DNA of 64,000 bases from Nannocystis sp. GTDB taxonomy: Bacteria > Myxococcota_A > Polyangia > Nannocystales > Nannocystaceae. The stretch covers positions 186,001 through 250,000 of the forward strand of contig NZ_JADJNN010000012.1 of the NCBI RefSeq assembly GCF_016714285.1, written 5' to 3'. This document shows positions 8,708 through 15,584 of the stretch, one piece after another. The notes beneath the pieces were generated by a model. That model was not told the origin of the DNA, searched no databases, and saw only the letters and a program-made list of their open reading frames with translations. The position numbers were made by a program, and so were the translations under genes. Numbering within the stretch: position 1 is the first letter of the stretch; each line of letters opens with the position of its first letter.

Positions 8708-9810
8708 GCTACCAGGATCACTACGCCGTCCTCGGCGTCGCCGCCAACGCATCGCAGGACGAGGTCAAGGCCGCCTACCGCCGCCTCGCCCTCGCCACGC
8801 ACCCCGATCGCCACCCCGACGACCCCGACGCCGAGGCCCGCTTCCGCGCCATCTCCACCGCCTACGCCGTCCTCAGCGACCCGGCCCAGCGCGCCCGCTA
8901 CGACACCCAGCGCCTCCTCCCCGAGACCCTGATCGGCGGGCAGGGCGGGCAGGGGGTCAGCCTCCAGACCGCGAAGGACCTGCTCGCCGCCGTCGTCGGC
9001 GACGTGTTCGGCCGCCAGCGCCGTGAGCGTCGCCGCGGCCGCGACATCCGCTACACCCTCACCGTCGAGCTCGCCCAGGCCGTCCTCGGCGGCGAGCACG
9101 AGATCAACTTCGAGGCCGCCGGCGCCTGCAGCACCTGCGGCGGCACCGGGGCCCGCCCCGCCGGGCGCCCGCCCATCACCTGTCCCTTGTGCCAGGGTCG
9201 CGGCGAGGTCAAGGGCGAGGGCTTTCTGCGCCGCTACAGCCCGTGCGGCCGCTGCGGCGGCGTCGGCATGATCCAGCAAGATCCCTGCGCGCCCTGCTCC
9301 GGCCGCGGCTCGCGGCGGGAGAAGCGGAGCTTCCACGTGCGCCTCCCGCCCGGCACCGAGTCGGGCGTCGAGAAGCTCGTCGAGGGCCAGGGCGAGCCCG
9401 GTCAATTCGGCGGCGCACCCGGGCACCTGCGGGTCACCATCAACGTCCGCCCGCACCCGTGGCTGCGCCGCGAGGGCCTCGACATCCTCGGCGAGCTCTA
9501 CGTAAGCCTCGGCGAGGCCGCCCGCGGCGGCAAGCTCCCGGTGCCCACCCTCACCGGGGTGGCGATGGTCGAGATCCCCGCCGGCGTGACCACCGGCGCC
9601 AAGCTGCGCCTGCGTGGCAAGGGCGCCCCCGCCGAGGCCGGACGTCCCGGCGATCAGATCGTCACCGTCGTGATCGAGACCCCGCGGATCACCACCGCCA
9701 CCGGCGCCCCCGCGACCCACCTCGCCAGCGCCCTCGACGCCCTCGAGCGCGCCTTCGAGGCCGATCCCCAGCTGCTCCCGCGTCGCGCCGCCCAGCGCAG
9801 CGGCGCCTGA
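8704..9810 (+). CDS. dnaJ: Hsp40 co-chaperone DnaJ
   Basis: The 368-aa type I DnaJ has a J domain at residues 1-70 with the HPD motif (THPDRHPDDPDAEARFRAI). The four zinc-finger CXXCXGXG repeats are CSTCGGTG, CPLCQGRG, CGRCGGVG and CAPCSGRG. Two C-terminal substrate-binding beta domains follow. The Gly/Phe linker is atypical: only GGQGGQG is seen before an Arg-rich stretch. It is the last gene of the hrcA operon and is reached through two coupled micro-ORFs. It stimulates DnaK ATP hydrolysis and delivers unfolded clients. Confidence 0.95.
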   Translation: MSYQDHYAVLGVAANASQDEVKAAYRRLALATHPDRHPDDPDAEARFRAISTAYAVLSDPAQRARYDTQRLLPETLIGGQGGQGVSLQTAKDLLAAVVGDVFGRQRRERRRGRDIRYTLTVELAQAVLGGEHEINFEAAGACSTCGGTGARPAGRPPITCPLCQGRGEVKGEGFLRRYSPCGRCGGVGMIQQDPCAPCSGRGSRREKRSFHVRLPPGTESGVEKLVEGQGEPGQFGGAPGHLRVTINVRPHPWLRREGLDILGELYVSLGEAARGGKLPVPTLTGVAMVEIPAGVTTGAKLRLRGKGAPAEAGRPGDQIVTVVIETPRITTATGAPATHLASALDALERAFEADPQLLPRRAAQRSGA

Positions 9811-9836
9811 TCAGGCACCCTCAGGTGCTCTTCAGA

Positions 9837-9850
9837 TGTCCCAAAGGACA
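9837..9850 (+). repeat. CCCAAAGG-core hairpin downstream of dnaJ
   Basis: TGTCCCAAAGGACA forms a 5-bp stem (TGTCC/GGACA) with a 4-nt loop. It lies 27 bp after the dnaJ stop. It is a member of the dispersed palindrome family described in the findings and has no U-tract, so it is not a classical terminator. Confidence 0.5.
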
Positions 9851-9902
9851 GCCGCGTTAGCGCTGGCGCGGCGCCATGCTTTGAGGCACCTTGCTCGCAC
9901 GC

Positions 9903-10283
9903 ATGGCAACGGGTGACGCGAACAAGCAGCTGCAGGAGCTCGAGCAGCTGGCGAGCAACCTCGGCGTGCGCGTCAGCTACGACGCCATGACGGGCCTCAG
10001 CCAGGGCGGCGGCGGCCTGTGCAAGGTGCGCGGCGAGTGGCGCATCATCATGGACAAGCGGCTCAAGGCGGTGGAGCGCATGCAGGTGATCTCCGACGCC
10101 CTGCGCTCACGCTTCGACACCGAGGCCCACTTCGTCTCGCCGCAGGTCCGCAGCATGCTCGCGCCAATGGCTGGCATCCCGGTTGGCATCGGGGCTGGCA
10201 TCGGGGCTGGCATCGGGGCTGGCATCCCGGCTGGCATCCCGGCTGGCATCCCGGTTGGCGTCCCGGCACCTGCGGGCACCTGA
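9903..10283 (+). CDS. conserved small protein of unknown function with Gly-Ile tail
   Basis: This 126-aa protein is not recognised with certainty. The first 85 residues look like a real small domain (NKQLQELEQLASNLGVRV, SQGGGGLCKVRGEW, RIIMDKRLKAVERMQVISDAL), a pattern I associate with unannotated proteins of deltaproteobacteria. The C-terminal third is low complexity (GIGA and GIPA repeats) from a 12-bp tandem repeat. ATG 9903 is chosen over an in-frame TTG at 9891. A 7-bp hairpin overlaps the stop codon. Confidence 0.65.
   Translation: MATGDANKQLQELEQLASNLGVRVSYDAMTGLSQGGGGLCKVRGEWRIIMDKRLKAVERMQVISDALRSRFDTEAHFVSPQVRSMLAPMAGIPVGIGAGIGAGIGAGIPAGIPAGIPVGVPAPAGT
10169..10264 (+). repeat. 12-bp tandem repeat inside the 9903 gene
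   Basis: About seven imperfect copies of GGCTGGCATCGG/CC encode the repeating GIGAGIPA tail. The 12-bp period keeps the frame, so copy-number change would only lengthen or shorten the protein. Confidence 0.8.
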
Positions 10284-10296
10284 CCCAAAGGTCAGG
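10279..10296 (+). terminator. possible hairpin terminator of the 9903 gene
   Basis: CCTGACC-CAAA-GGTCAGG is a perfect 7-bp stem overlapping the TGA stop at 10281-10283. Only a mixed TCTCT follows, so intrinsic termination is uncertain. It belongs to the CCCAAAGG palindrome family. Confidence 0.35.
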
Positions 10297-10326
10297 TCTC
10301 TGCCCACCGGAGGTGCCTCCGACGCC

Positions 10327-10698
10327 TCACACGCGCAGGAGATCGGCCAGGGTCGGATCGCCAGCGAGCAGCGCCTCGACCTCGGCCCGGATCTCGCGCC
10401 ACAGCGCTGGATCAGCCCCTGCGGGCATCTGCGCCGCGACCACCGCGTCGATCAACTGCACGCGCGCCGCCTCAGCGTCGATAGCGCCCGCAGCCAGGGC
10501 CTCGCTGATCGACGCCACGGGATCCGCCGCCGCGGCCTCGACCGGGGCCACGCCGGTGAGCCCGCCGCTCGCCGCGACCTCACCGACCTCCGCGACCGAG
10601 TCGACGTCCGCAGCCGGCTGCGCTGCGCCGCTGGGTCCGACGCGCTCAAGCCGGGGGAGGGGGTCTGGTCCGCTGGGATCGTCGTGCCGGTCTCGCAT
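10327..10698 (-). CDS. small acidic protein of unknown function
   Basis: The 123-aa product is Ala/Val/Pro-rich for its first 55 residues. It then has a plausibly folded C-terminal half (ISEALAAGAIDAEAARVQLIDAVVAAQMPAGADPALWREIRAEVEALLAGDPTLADLL) with alternating helices. The last block vaguely recalls small anti-sigma (FlgM-like) proteins, but I do not claim that. It is on the opposite strand to its neighbours, between the 9903 gene and the kinase promoter region. Confidence 0.55.
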   Translation of the reverse strand: MRDRHDDPSGPDPLPRLERVGPSGAAQPAADVDSVAEVGEVAASGGLTGVAPVEAAAADPVASISEALAAGAIDAEAARVQLIDAVVAAQMPAGADPALWREIRAEVEALLAGDPTLADLLRV

Positions 10699-10983
10699 GG
10701 GTACGCCTCGCAGACCTTATCATCGGCCGTCGCAGGGGGATCGTTGCAGCCCCACGATCGACCACGGCCCGGTCCGGAGCCCGCCCAATCTCACCACGCC
10801 CGGCCGGTCGTGGACAAACCCGCGCCAGGTCCCACGTGCGTCCGCAGGGGCCGCGGCGGGCCAGCGGCCAGCCCCAAAATAGCCTGAGTGCCCCGAATAC
10901 CCCGCCCTCCTGGCCCGGTTTTCCGGTCGTGGCCAAAGCCTCCCCCAAAGCCTCCCCCAATGCCTCTTGAAGCGACGAGGACG

Positions 10984-11012
10984 TTGACTTTTGCCAGGCT
11001 TCGGGCTCACAT
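10984..11012 (+). promoter_or_regulatory. possible sigma-70-type promoter for the 11055 kinase
   Basis: TTGACT (10984-10989) is followed 17 bp later by TCACAT (11007-11012), 42 bp before the TTG start. The -35 is good and the -10 poor. A GGAG at about 11043 could serve as ribosome-binding site. Just upstream, 10935-10968 holds short direct repeats of AAAGCCTCCCCC. Confidence 0.3.
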
Positions 11013-11054
11013 GTTGCAGCCCTACGTCCACGCGCGTACGGGTCGGAGTTCCTG

Positions 11055-13964
11055 TTGAATCAGATCACCCAATTCGGCCCTTACAAGCTGATCGAGCGCA
11101 TCAGCGTGGGTGGCATGGCAGAGGTGTACAAGGCCACAGAGCACGGCGTGGAGGGCTTCGAACGCACCGTCGCGGTCAAGCGGATCTTGCCCCACATCGC
11201 GGAGGATGACGAGTTCATCACGATGTTCAAGGACGAGGCCAAGATCGCCGGCCAGCTCCAGCACGGGAACATCGCCCAGATCTACAACCTCGGGCAGCAG
11301 GGCGACAGCTTCTACATCGCCCTCGAGTACGTCGCCGGCAAGGACCTGCGCAACATCTTCACCCGCTGCCAGCAGCAGGGGCGCGCCATGCCGATCGCCC
11401 AGGCCTGCTTCATCGTGATGAAGGTCGGCGAGGGCCTCGACTACGCCCACAACAAGCGCGACAAGCACGGCCGCCACCTCAACATCGTCCACCGCGACGT
11501 GAGCCCGCCGAACGTGCTCGTGTCCTACGAGGGCGAGGTCAAGCTCATCGACTTCGGCGTCGCCAAGGCCGCCGGTCGCGTCAGCCGCACCCAGGCCGGC
11601 ATCCTCAAGGGCAAGTTCGGCTACATGTCCCCGGAGCAGGTCCGCGGCATGCCGCTCGACCGCCGCAGCGACGTGTTCTCGCTCGGCGTCGTCCTCTTCG
11701 AGACCCTCGTCGGTCAGCGCCTGTTCCAGGGCGACACCGACTTCGCGACCCTCGAGATGGTGCGCACCGTCGACGTGCCCGCCCCGAGCAGCAAGAACCC
11801 GGAGATCCCCAAGGACCTCGAGGCCATCATCATGAAGGCCCTCTCCGGCGAGCCGGAGACCCGCTACCAGACGGCGATGGAGCTCCACGACGACCTCCAA
11901 GCCTTCATGTTCCAGCACGGCATGTTCTACAGCCGCAAGGACCTCGCCGCGTGGATGCGCAAGCAGTACGCCCGCGAGATCGAGCTGGAGAAGGACAAGA
12001 ACACCGGCAAGTCGGCGCCCCCGCGGCCCGCACCGCCGGGCGCCGCCGCTGGTCGCAAGCCCACGCTGAGCGGTGTGCCGGCCCCCAAGGCCGCGCCGCC
12101 CGCGGCCCCACCCACGCCCGCAGCCGGCGCCCCGCGCCCGCCGCCCGCGGTCAAGCCGCCGCCCGGCTCGCCCGGCCCCAAGCCGCCCGCCGTTGGTCTG
12201 CCCAAGCCCGGCGCCGGCGATGCCCTCGAGCCCACCGAAGAGCAGCTCGCCGCCGCCCGCAAGCGCAGCAAGACCATGCTCATGTCGCCGTCGAATCGGC
12301 CGACGACGCTCAAGCCCGGGGCAACCGGCGCCGTGCCGACGATCCCCGCTGGCCTCGCAGCGATGCCGAAGCCCGCCGATCCGCTCAAGCAGACGATCGT
12401 CCCCGGCGGCGCCCCGCCGCCCGCAGTCGTCGCGCCCAAGATCGCATCGGTGCCGCTGCACCCGCCGACGCAGGCGCCCCGGCCCACCGTCGCCCCGGTC
12501 GCCAAGGCTGCCCCGTCCAGCGAGGACGGCCCCGATCTCGACTGGGACGACGACGAGCTCGAGACCAAACTCTTCGACGAGCCCGGTGGCCCGGGTGCCC
12601 CCGGTGCCCCTGCCATGGCCGCCTCCGTGCCGAGCGCCGCGCGCAGCAAGGTCAAGCCCGAGGAGGCCGGTTCGATCGCGCCGCTCATCCCGAAGGTCGG
12701 GCAGATCGAGGCCGACGAGGACGATGGCCCAGCCACCGTGCAGCTGCCGCCCAACGCGGCTGCCGTCATCATCCAGCCGCTCATGGCCGCTGCAGCCGCT
12801 GCAGCTGCGGCCGCTCAGTCGATGCCCGGCGGCTCGATGCCCGGCGGCTCGATGCCCGGCGGCGCCATGCCCGGCGCCTCGATGTCCGGCGGCGCCATGC
12901 CCTCCGCCCCCGGCTTCCCGCAGCAGTCGAGCCCCGGTCTGCCTCAGCCCCCGCGCCGCGGCCAGCAGACGATGCCCACGCCGGAGCTCGCCGACGTCGA
13001 GGACACAGAGACTGGCAAGCGCAAGCCCAACTTCCTGCTCATCGGCGGGATCGCGGCGGGTGTGCTCCTGCTGATCGTCGTCATCGCCATGTTCTCCGGC
13101 GGCGGCGACAAGCCCGGCAAGGTCGCCAGCAACGACTCCGGCACGCCAGCTGCGGCCAGCGGCGGGGCTGTGCCAGGGCCGACGGTCGGCGGCCTCCAGA
13201 TCGAGGTCTCGCCCGCGGACGCCAAGATCCTGGTCGACGGCGCCGAGGTCCCCGGCAGCGGCTCCTCGCGCGTGGTCAACAACCTCGCGGTCGGCAAGCA
13301 CAAGCTCACCGTCAACTTCGGCGACGCCTATCTCCCCTTCGAGCAGGAGGTCGACGTCGTCGCCAGTCAGCTGGCCAACTTCCCGGTCAAGCTCAGCGTC
13401 CGCGACGTCACCGTCACGGTCACCACCGAGCCGGCAGAGGCCGCCCTCAAGCTCATCGAGGGCCAGAACCCGCCGACCGTCGTCGGCAAGGGCGGCGACA
13501 GCTTCAAGGTCCAGCGCAAACCCGGCGCGACCTACAAGCTGCTCGCCGAGCTCGCCGGCTACGATCCCAGCGAGATCCCGCTCACCTTCACCGGTGGCCC
13601 CAACGACAGCGCCAAGCTCGTGCTCATCAAGAGCAAGGCCGGCACGCCGCCGACGCCACCCGAGACCACGCCGCCGATCCCGACCCCGCCCCCCGGCGAG
13701 GTCACGCCGCCCAAGCCCAAGGATCCGAAGCCCAAGCAGCCGCCGAAGGCCAAGACCGCCGAGCTCAAGATCGGCTCGGGCCCCGGCCTCCCGCCCGCGA
13801 CTGTGTGGGTCGACGGCCAGAAGCAGCCCAAGCCCACGCCAGTCACCGTGATGGTCACCGCCGGCGCCCACACGGTGAAGTGGAAGTATCCCGACGGCAA
13901 GACCACCACCAAGAAGGTCACCGCCGCGGACAAGTCGAGCCAGGTCATCAAGGGCACCCTCTAA
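11055..13964 (+). CDS. transmembrane Ser/Thr protein kinase with PEGA-type external domains
   Basis: This 969-aa protein has an N-terminal kinase domain: loop ISVGGMAEVY at 16-25, lysine K42, HRD at 146-148, then VKLIDFGVAKAAG and YMSPEQV. A Pro/Ala linker of about 350 residues follows, including SMPGGSMPGG repeats near 592-615. One membrane segment (FLLIGGIAAGVLLLIVVIAMF) lies at about 659-680. The outside part carries PEGA-like beta modules (LQIEVSPADAKILVDGAEVPG...GKHKLTVNF, and a second ending TAGAHTVKWKYPDG). Such kinases are common in myxobacteria, where PEGA domains probably sense envelope surfaces. Start is TTG. Confidence 0.9.
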   Translation: MNQITQFGPYKLIERISVGGMAEVYKATEHGVEGFERTVAVKRILPHIAEDDEFITMFKDEAKIAGQLQHGNIAQIYNLGQQGDSFYIALEYVAGKDLRNIFTRCQQQGRAMPIAQACFIVMKVGEGLDYAHNKRDKHGRHLNIVHRDVSPPNVLVSYEGEVKLIDFGVAKAAGRVSRTQAGILKGKFGYMSPEQVRGMPLDRRSDVFSLGVVLFETLVGQRLFQGDTDFATLEMVRTVDVPAPSSKNPEIPKDLEAIIMKALSGEPETRYQTAMELHDDLQAFMFQHGMFYSRKDLAAWMRKQYAREIELEKDKNTGKSAPPRPAPPGAAAGRKPTLSGVPAPKAAPPAAPPTPAAGAPRPPPAVKPPPGSPGPKPPAVGLPKPGAGDALEPTEEQLAAARKRSKTMLMSPSNRPTTLKPGATGAVPTIPAGLAAMPKPADPLKQTIVPGGAPPPAVVAPKIASVPLHPPTQAPRPTVAPVAKAAPSSEDGPDLDWDDDELETKLFDEPGGPGAPGAPAMAASVPSAARSKVKPEEAGSIAPLIPKVGQIEADEDDGPATVQLPPNAAAVIIQPLMAAAAAAAAAAQSMPGGSMPGGSMPGGAMPGASMSGGAMPSAPGFPQQSSPGLPQPPRRGQQTMPTPELADVEDTETGKRKPNFLLIGGIAAGVLLLIVVIAMFSGGGDKPGKVASNDSGTPAAASGGAVPGPTVGGLQIEVSPADAKILVDGAEVPGSGSSRVVNNLAVGKHKLTVNFGDAYLPFEQEVDVVASQLANFPVKLSVRDVTVTVTTEPAEAALKLIEGQNPPTVVGKGGDSFKVQRKPGATYKLLAELAGYDPSEIPLTFTGGPNDSAKLVLIKSKAGTPPTPPETTPPIPTPPPGEVTPPKPKDPKPKQPPKAKTAELKIGSGPGLPPATVWVDGQKQPKPTPVTVMVTAGAHTVKWKYPDGKTTTKKVTAADKSSQVIKGTL

Positions 13965-14049
13965 GGTCCCCGCTTCAGGCTTGGGCTTCGGGCCCCGCTC
14001 GTCGGGCTCGCGCTTGAACAAAGCTCGGGGACAGGGTAATCCGCCCGCC

Positions 14050-14568
14050 ATGAGCGAGCGGCCGCAGATCTTCGAGGGCACGCTGGACGCGACCGGGCTC
14101 CGCTTCGCGATCGTCGTCAGCCGCTTCAACAACTTCATCACCGACCGCCTGCTCGACGGCGCCATCGACACGCTGCTCCGCTCCGGCGCCAGCGTCGGCG
14201 ACATCCTCGTCGTCAAGGTCCCCGGCGCCTTCGAGATCCCCAGCGCCGTCACCCAGGTGCTCGGCGCCCGCAGCGTCGACGCCGTCATCACGCTCGGCTG
14301 CCTGATCAAGGGCGACACGATCCACTTCGACCTCATCGCCCAGGAGGTCACGCGAGCGATCGGCCAGCTCGCGCTCGCCTTCGAGGTCCCGATCAGCTTC
14401 GGCGTCCTCACCACCGACACCCTCGAGCAGGCGATCCACCGCGCCGGCGCCAAGGCGGGCAACAAGGGCGGAGAGGCGGCCCTCGCGGCGATCGAGCAGG
14501 TGCGCCTGTTCCGGGCCCTCGCCGCCGGCGCACAGGGGCAGGGCGAGGCCAGCGATGCTACCGGTTGA
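14050..14568 (+). CDS. ribH: 6,7-dimethyl-8-ribityllumazine synthase
   Basis: Lumazine synthase condenses the ribityl-aminopyrimidine with dihydroxybutanone phosphate in riboflavin synthesis. The 172-aa protein shows SRFNNFITDRLLDGA, the VVKVPGAFEIP block, the GCLIKGDTIHFD motif with the catalytic His, and the PISFGVLTTDTLEQA strand-helix. ATG 14050 starts a family-typical N-terminus. It overlaps nusB by 14 bp, the common ribH-nusB pair. No FMN riboswitch is recognisable in the short upstream gap. Confidence 0.95.
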   Translation: MSERPQIFEGTLDATGLRFAIVVSRFNNFITDRLLDGAIDTLLRSGASVGDILVVKVPGAFEIPSAVTQVLGARSVDAVITLGCLIKGDTIHFDLIAQEVTRAIGQLALAFEVPISFGVLTTDTLEQAIHRAGAKAGNKGGEAALAAIEQVRLFRALAAGAQGQGEASDATG

Positions 14569-15058
14569 CGACTCGCCGGCGGCGCGTGGCCGCAGCCGGG
14601 CCGGCCGCGCCGAGGGCCGCGAGCTCGCGCTGCTCGCCCTCTGCCACCTCGAGTCCTACCGCGAGCCCGAGCGCGCCCAGGCCCTCGACATCTTCTGGAC
14701 CCACGCCCCCAGCGAGGCCGGCGACGACGGCGCCGAGCTGCGCAGCTGGCTGAGGGACCCCGAGGCCACGGCCTTCGCCCGCCGTCTGCTCGCCGCGGCC
14801 CTCGAGCGCGGCCCCGAGATCGACGCCGCGATCGAGGCCACCTCCCGCAGCTGGCGGCTCGCCCGGATGGACCGCGTCGACCGCAACCTCTTACGCCTCG
14901 TCGGCGTCGAGATGCTCGCCATCGAGGACACGCCGCGCGCCGTGATCGTCGCCGAGGCTGTCCGCCTCGCCGCCCGCTATGGCAGCGATCGCAGCGCCCC
15001 CTTCGTCAACGGCGTCGCCGAGGCGCTGGCCAAGCGCCTGCGTCCGACTGGCAAGTAG
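14555..15058 (+). CDS. nusB: transcription antitermination factor NusB
   Basis: NusB joins NusE/S10 on boxA RNA to antiterminate rRNA operons. The 167-aa protein starts with an extended Arg-rich head, then GRELALLALCHLESY. It continues with the all-helical fold including RMDRVDRNLLRLVGVEML, TPRAVIVAEAVRLAARYGSD and SAPFVNGVAEALAKRLRP, the conserved NusB C-terminus. It overlaps ribH and is followed within 3 bp by a TGTCCCTTGAGACA palindrome. Confidence 0.94.
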   Translation: MLPVDDSPAARGRSRAGRAEGRELALLALCHLESYREPERAQALDIFWTHAPSEAGDDGAELRSWLRDPEATAFARRLLAAALERGPEIDAAIEATSRSWRLARMDRVDRNLLRLVGVEMLAIEDTPRAVIVAEAVRLAARYGSDRSAPFVNGVAEALAKRLRPTGK

Positions 15059-15060
15059 CC

Positions 15061-15074
15061 TGTCCCTTGAGACA
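15061..15074 (+). repeat. short palindrome after nusB
   Basis: TGTCCCTTGAGACA begins 3 nt after the nusB stop, with a 4-bp stem TGTC/GACA. It is a diverged member of the dispersed family that often sits at gene ends. No U-tract. Confidence 0.35.
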
Positions 15075-15174
15075 GCCGTGCGGGCGTTCACGCCCCCGCG
15101 GAGATCCCGCTCGTGGCGTGCTATGCCCTCCAGGCGGCCCTCCAGCGGCCGCCCCGGGCGTCCAACGACCGGCG

Positions 15175-15180
15175 TATACT
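15175..15180 (+). promoter_or_regulatory. putative -10 box of the chemosensory operon
   Basis: TATACT is at -14 to -9 relative to the first cheY ATG (15189), within an otherwise very GC-rich stretch. No Shine-Dalgarno fits in the remaining 8 nt, so the mRNA would have almost no leader. Confidence 0.4.
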
Positions 15181-15188
15181 GCCCGGCG

Positions 15189-15584
15189 ATGTCGATCCGG
15201 GTACTTCTCGTCGAGGACTCCCCCGCCATGCGCAGCTTCGTGGGCTCCGTGCTCGAGTCGGCCGGCGAGTACCACGTCGACGAGGTCAAGGACGGCTTCG
15301 ACGCCCTGCGGGTGATGCCGCGAACCGACTACGACCTCGTGATCACGGACATCAACATGCCGGACATCAACGGCCTCGAGCTCATCCGCGCCGTCCGTCA
15401 GCAGCCGCGCCACGTCCACACCCCACTCATCGTCATCACCACCAACGACCGCGCGCAAGACGTCGAGCGCGCCCTGAAGCTCGGCGCCTCCGCGGTGCTC
15501 ACCAAGCCCTTCACGCCCGAGGCGCTGCTCGACACCGTCGCTCGCCTGTGCAAGACGGCCCGCGGCCCAGGAGGCGGCGGTTGA
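15189..15584 (+). CDS. cheY: single-domain response regulator, CheY-like
   Basis: The 131-aa receiver has every catalytic residue: acidic pocket E9/D10, phospho-acceptor D54 (VITDINMPD), T84 and K106 (TKPF). It should accept phosphate from the CheA encoded next to it. Its TGA overlaps the TTG start of cheA (TTGA). The final GPGGGG tail is a low-complexity extension. Whether it drives gliding motility or an alternative output cannot be told from the sequence. Confidence 0.92.
   Translation: MSIRVLLVEDSPAMRSFVGSVLESAGEYHVDEVKDGFDALRVMPRTDYDLVITDINMPDINGLELIRAVRQQPRHVHTPLIVITTNDRAQDVERALKLGASAVLTKPFTPEALLDTVARLCKTARGPGGGG

Larger units (their letters stand above)
8521..8736 (+). repeat. triplicated dnaK-dnaJ junction (74-bp direct repeat)
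   Basis: Three consecutive copies of the same junction occupy 8521-8594, 8595-8668 and 8669-8736. Each contains the last 14 DnaK codons with stop and the first 11 DnaJ codons. Copies 1 and 2 are 74 bp. Copy 3 is 68 bp, with a 6-bp deletion and one substitution near its start. Every copy keeps an ATGA overlap (ATG at 8562, 8636, 8704). Near-identity implies recent slippage or unequal recombination. Confidence 0.95.

Noticed and set aside
13965..14049. FMN riboswitch before ribH
   Set aside because: Only 85 bp lie between the kinase stop and ribH, without the conserved RFN-element blocks.
11022..14465. Very long antisense frame opposite the PEGA kinase and ribH
   Set aside because: High third-position GC keeps the antisense frame open. 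The translation is low-complexity Arg/Gly/Leu/Asp with no domain, while the + strand encodes a clear kinase and lumazine synthase.
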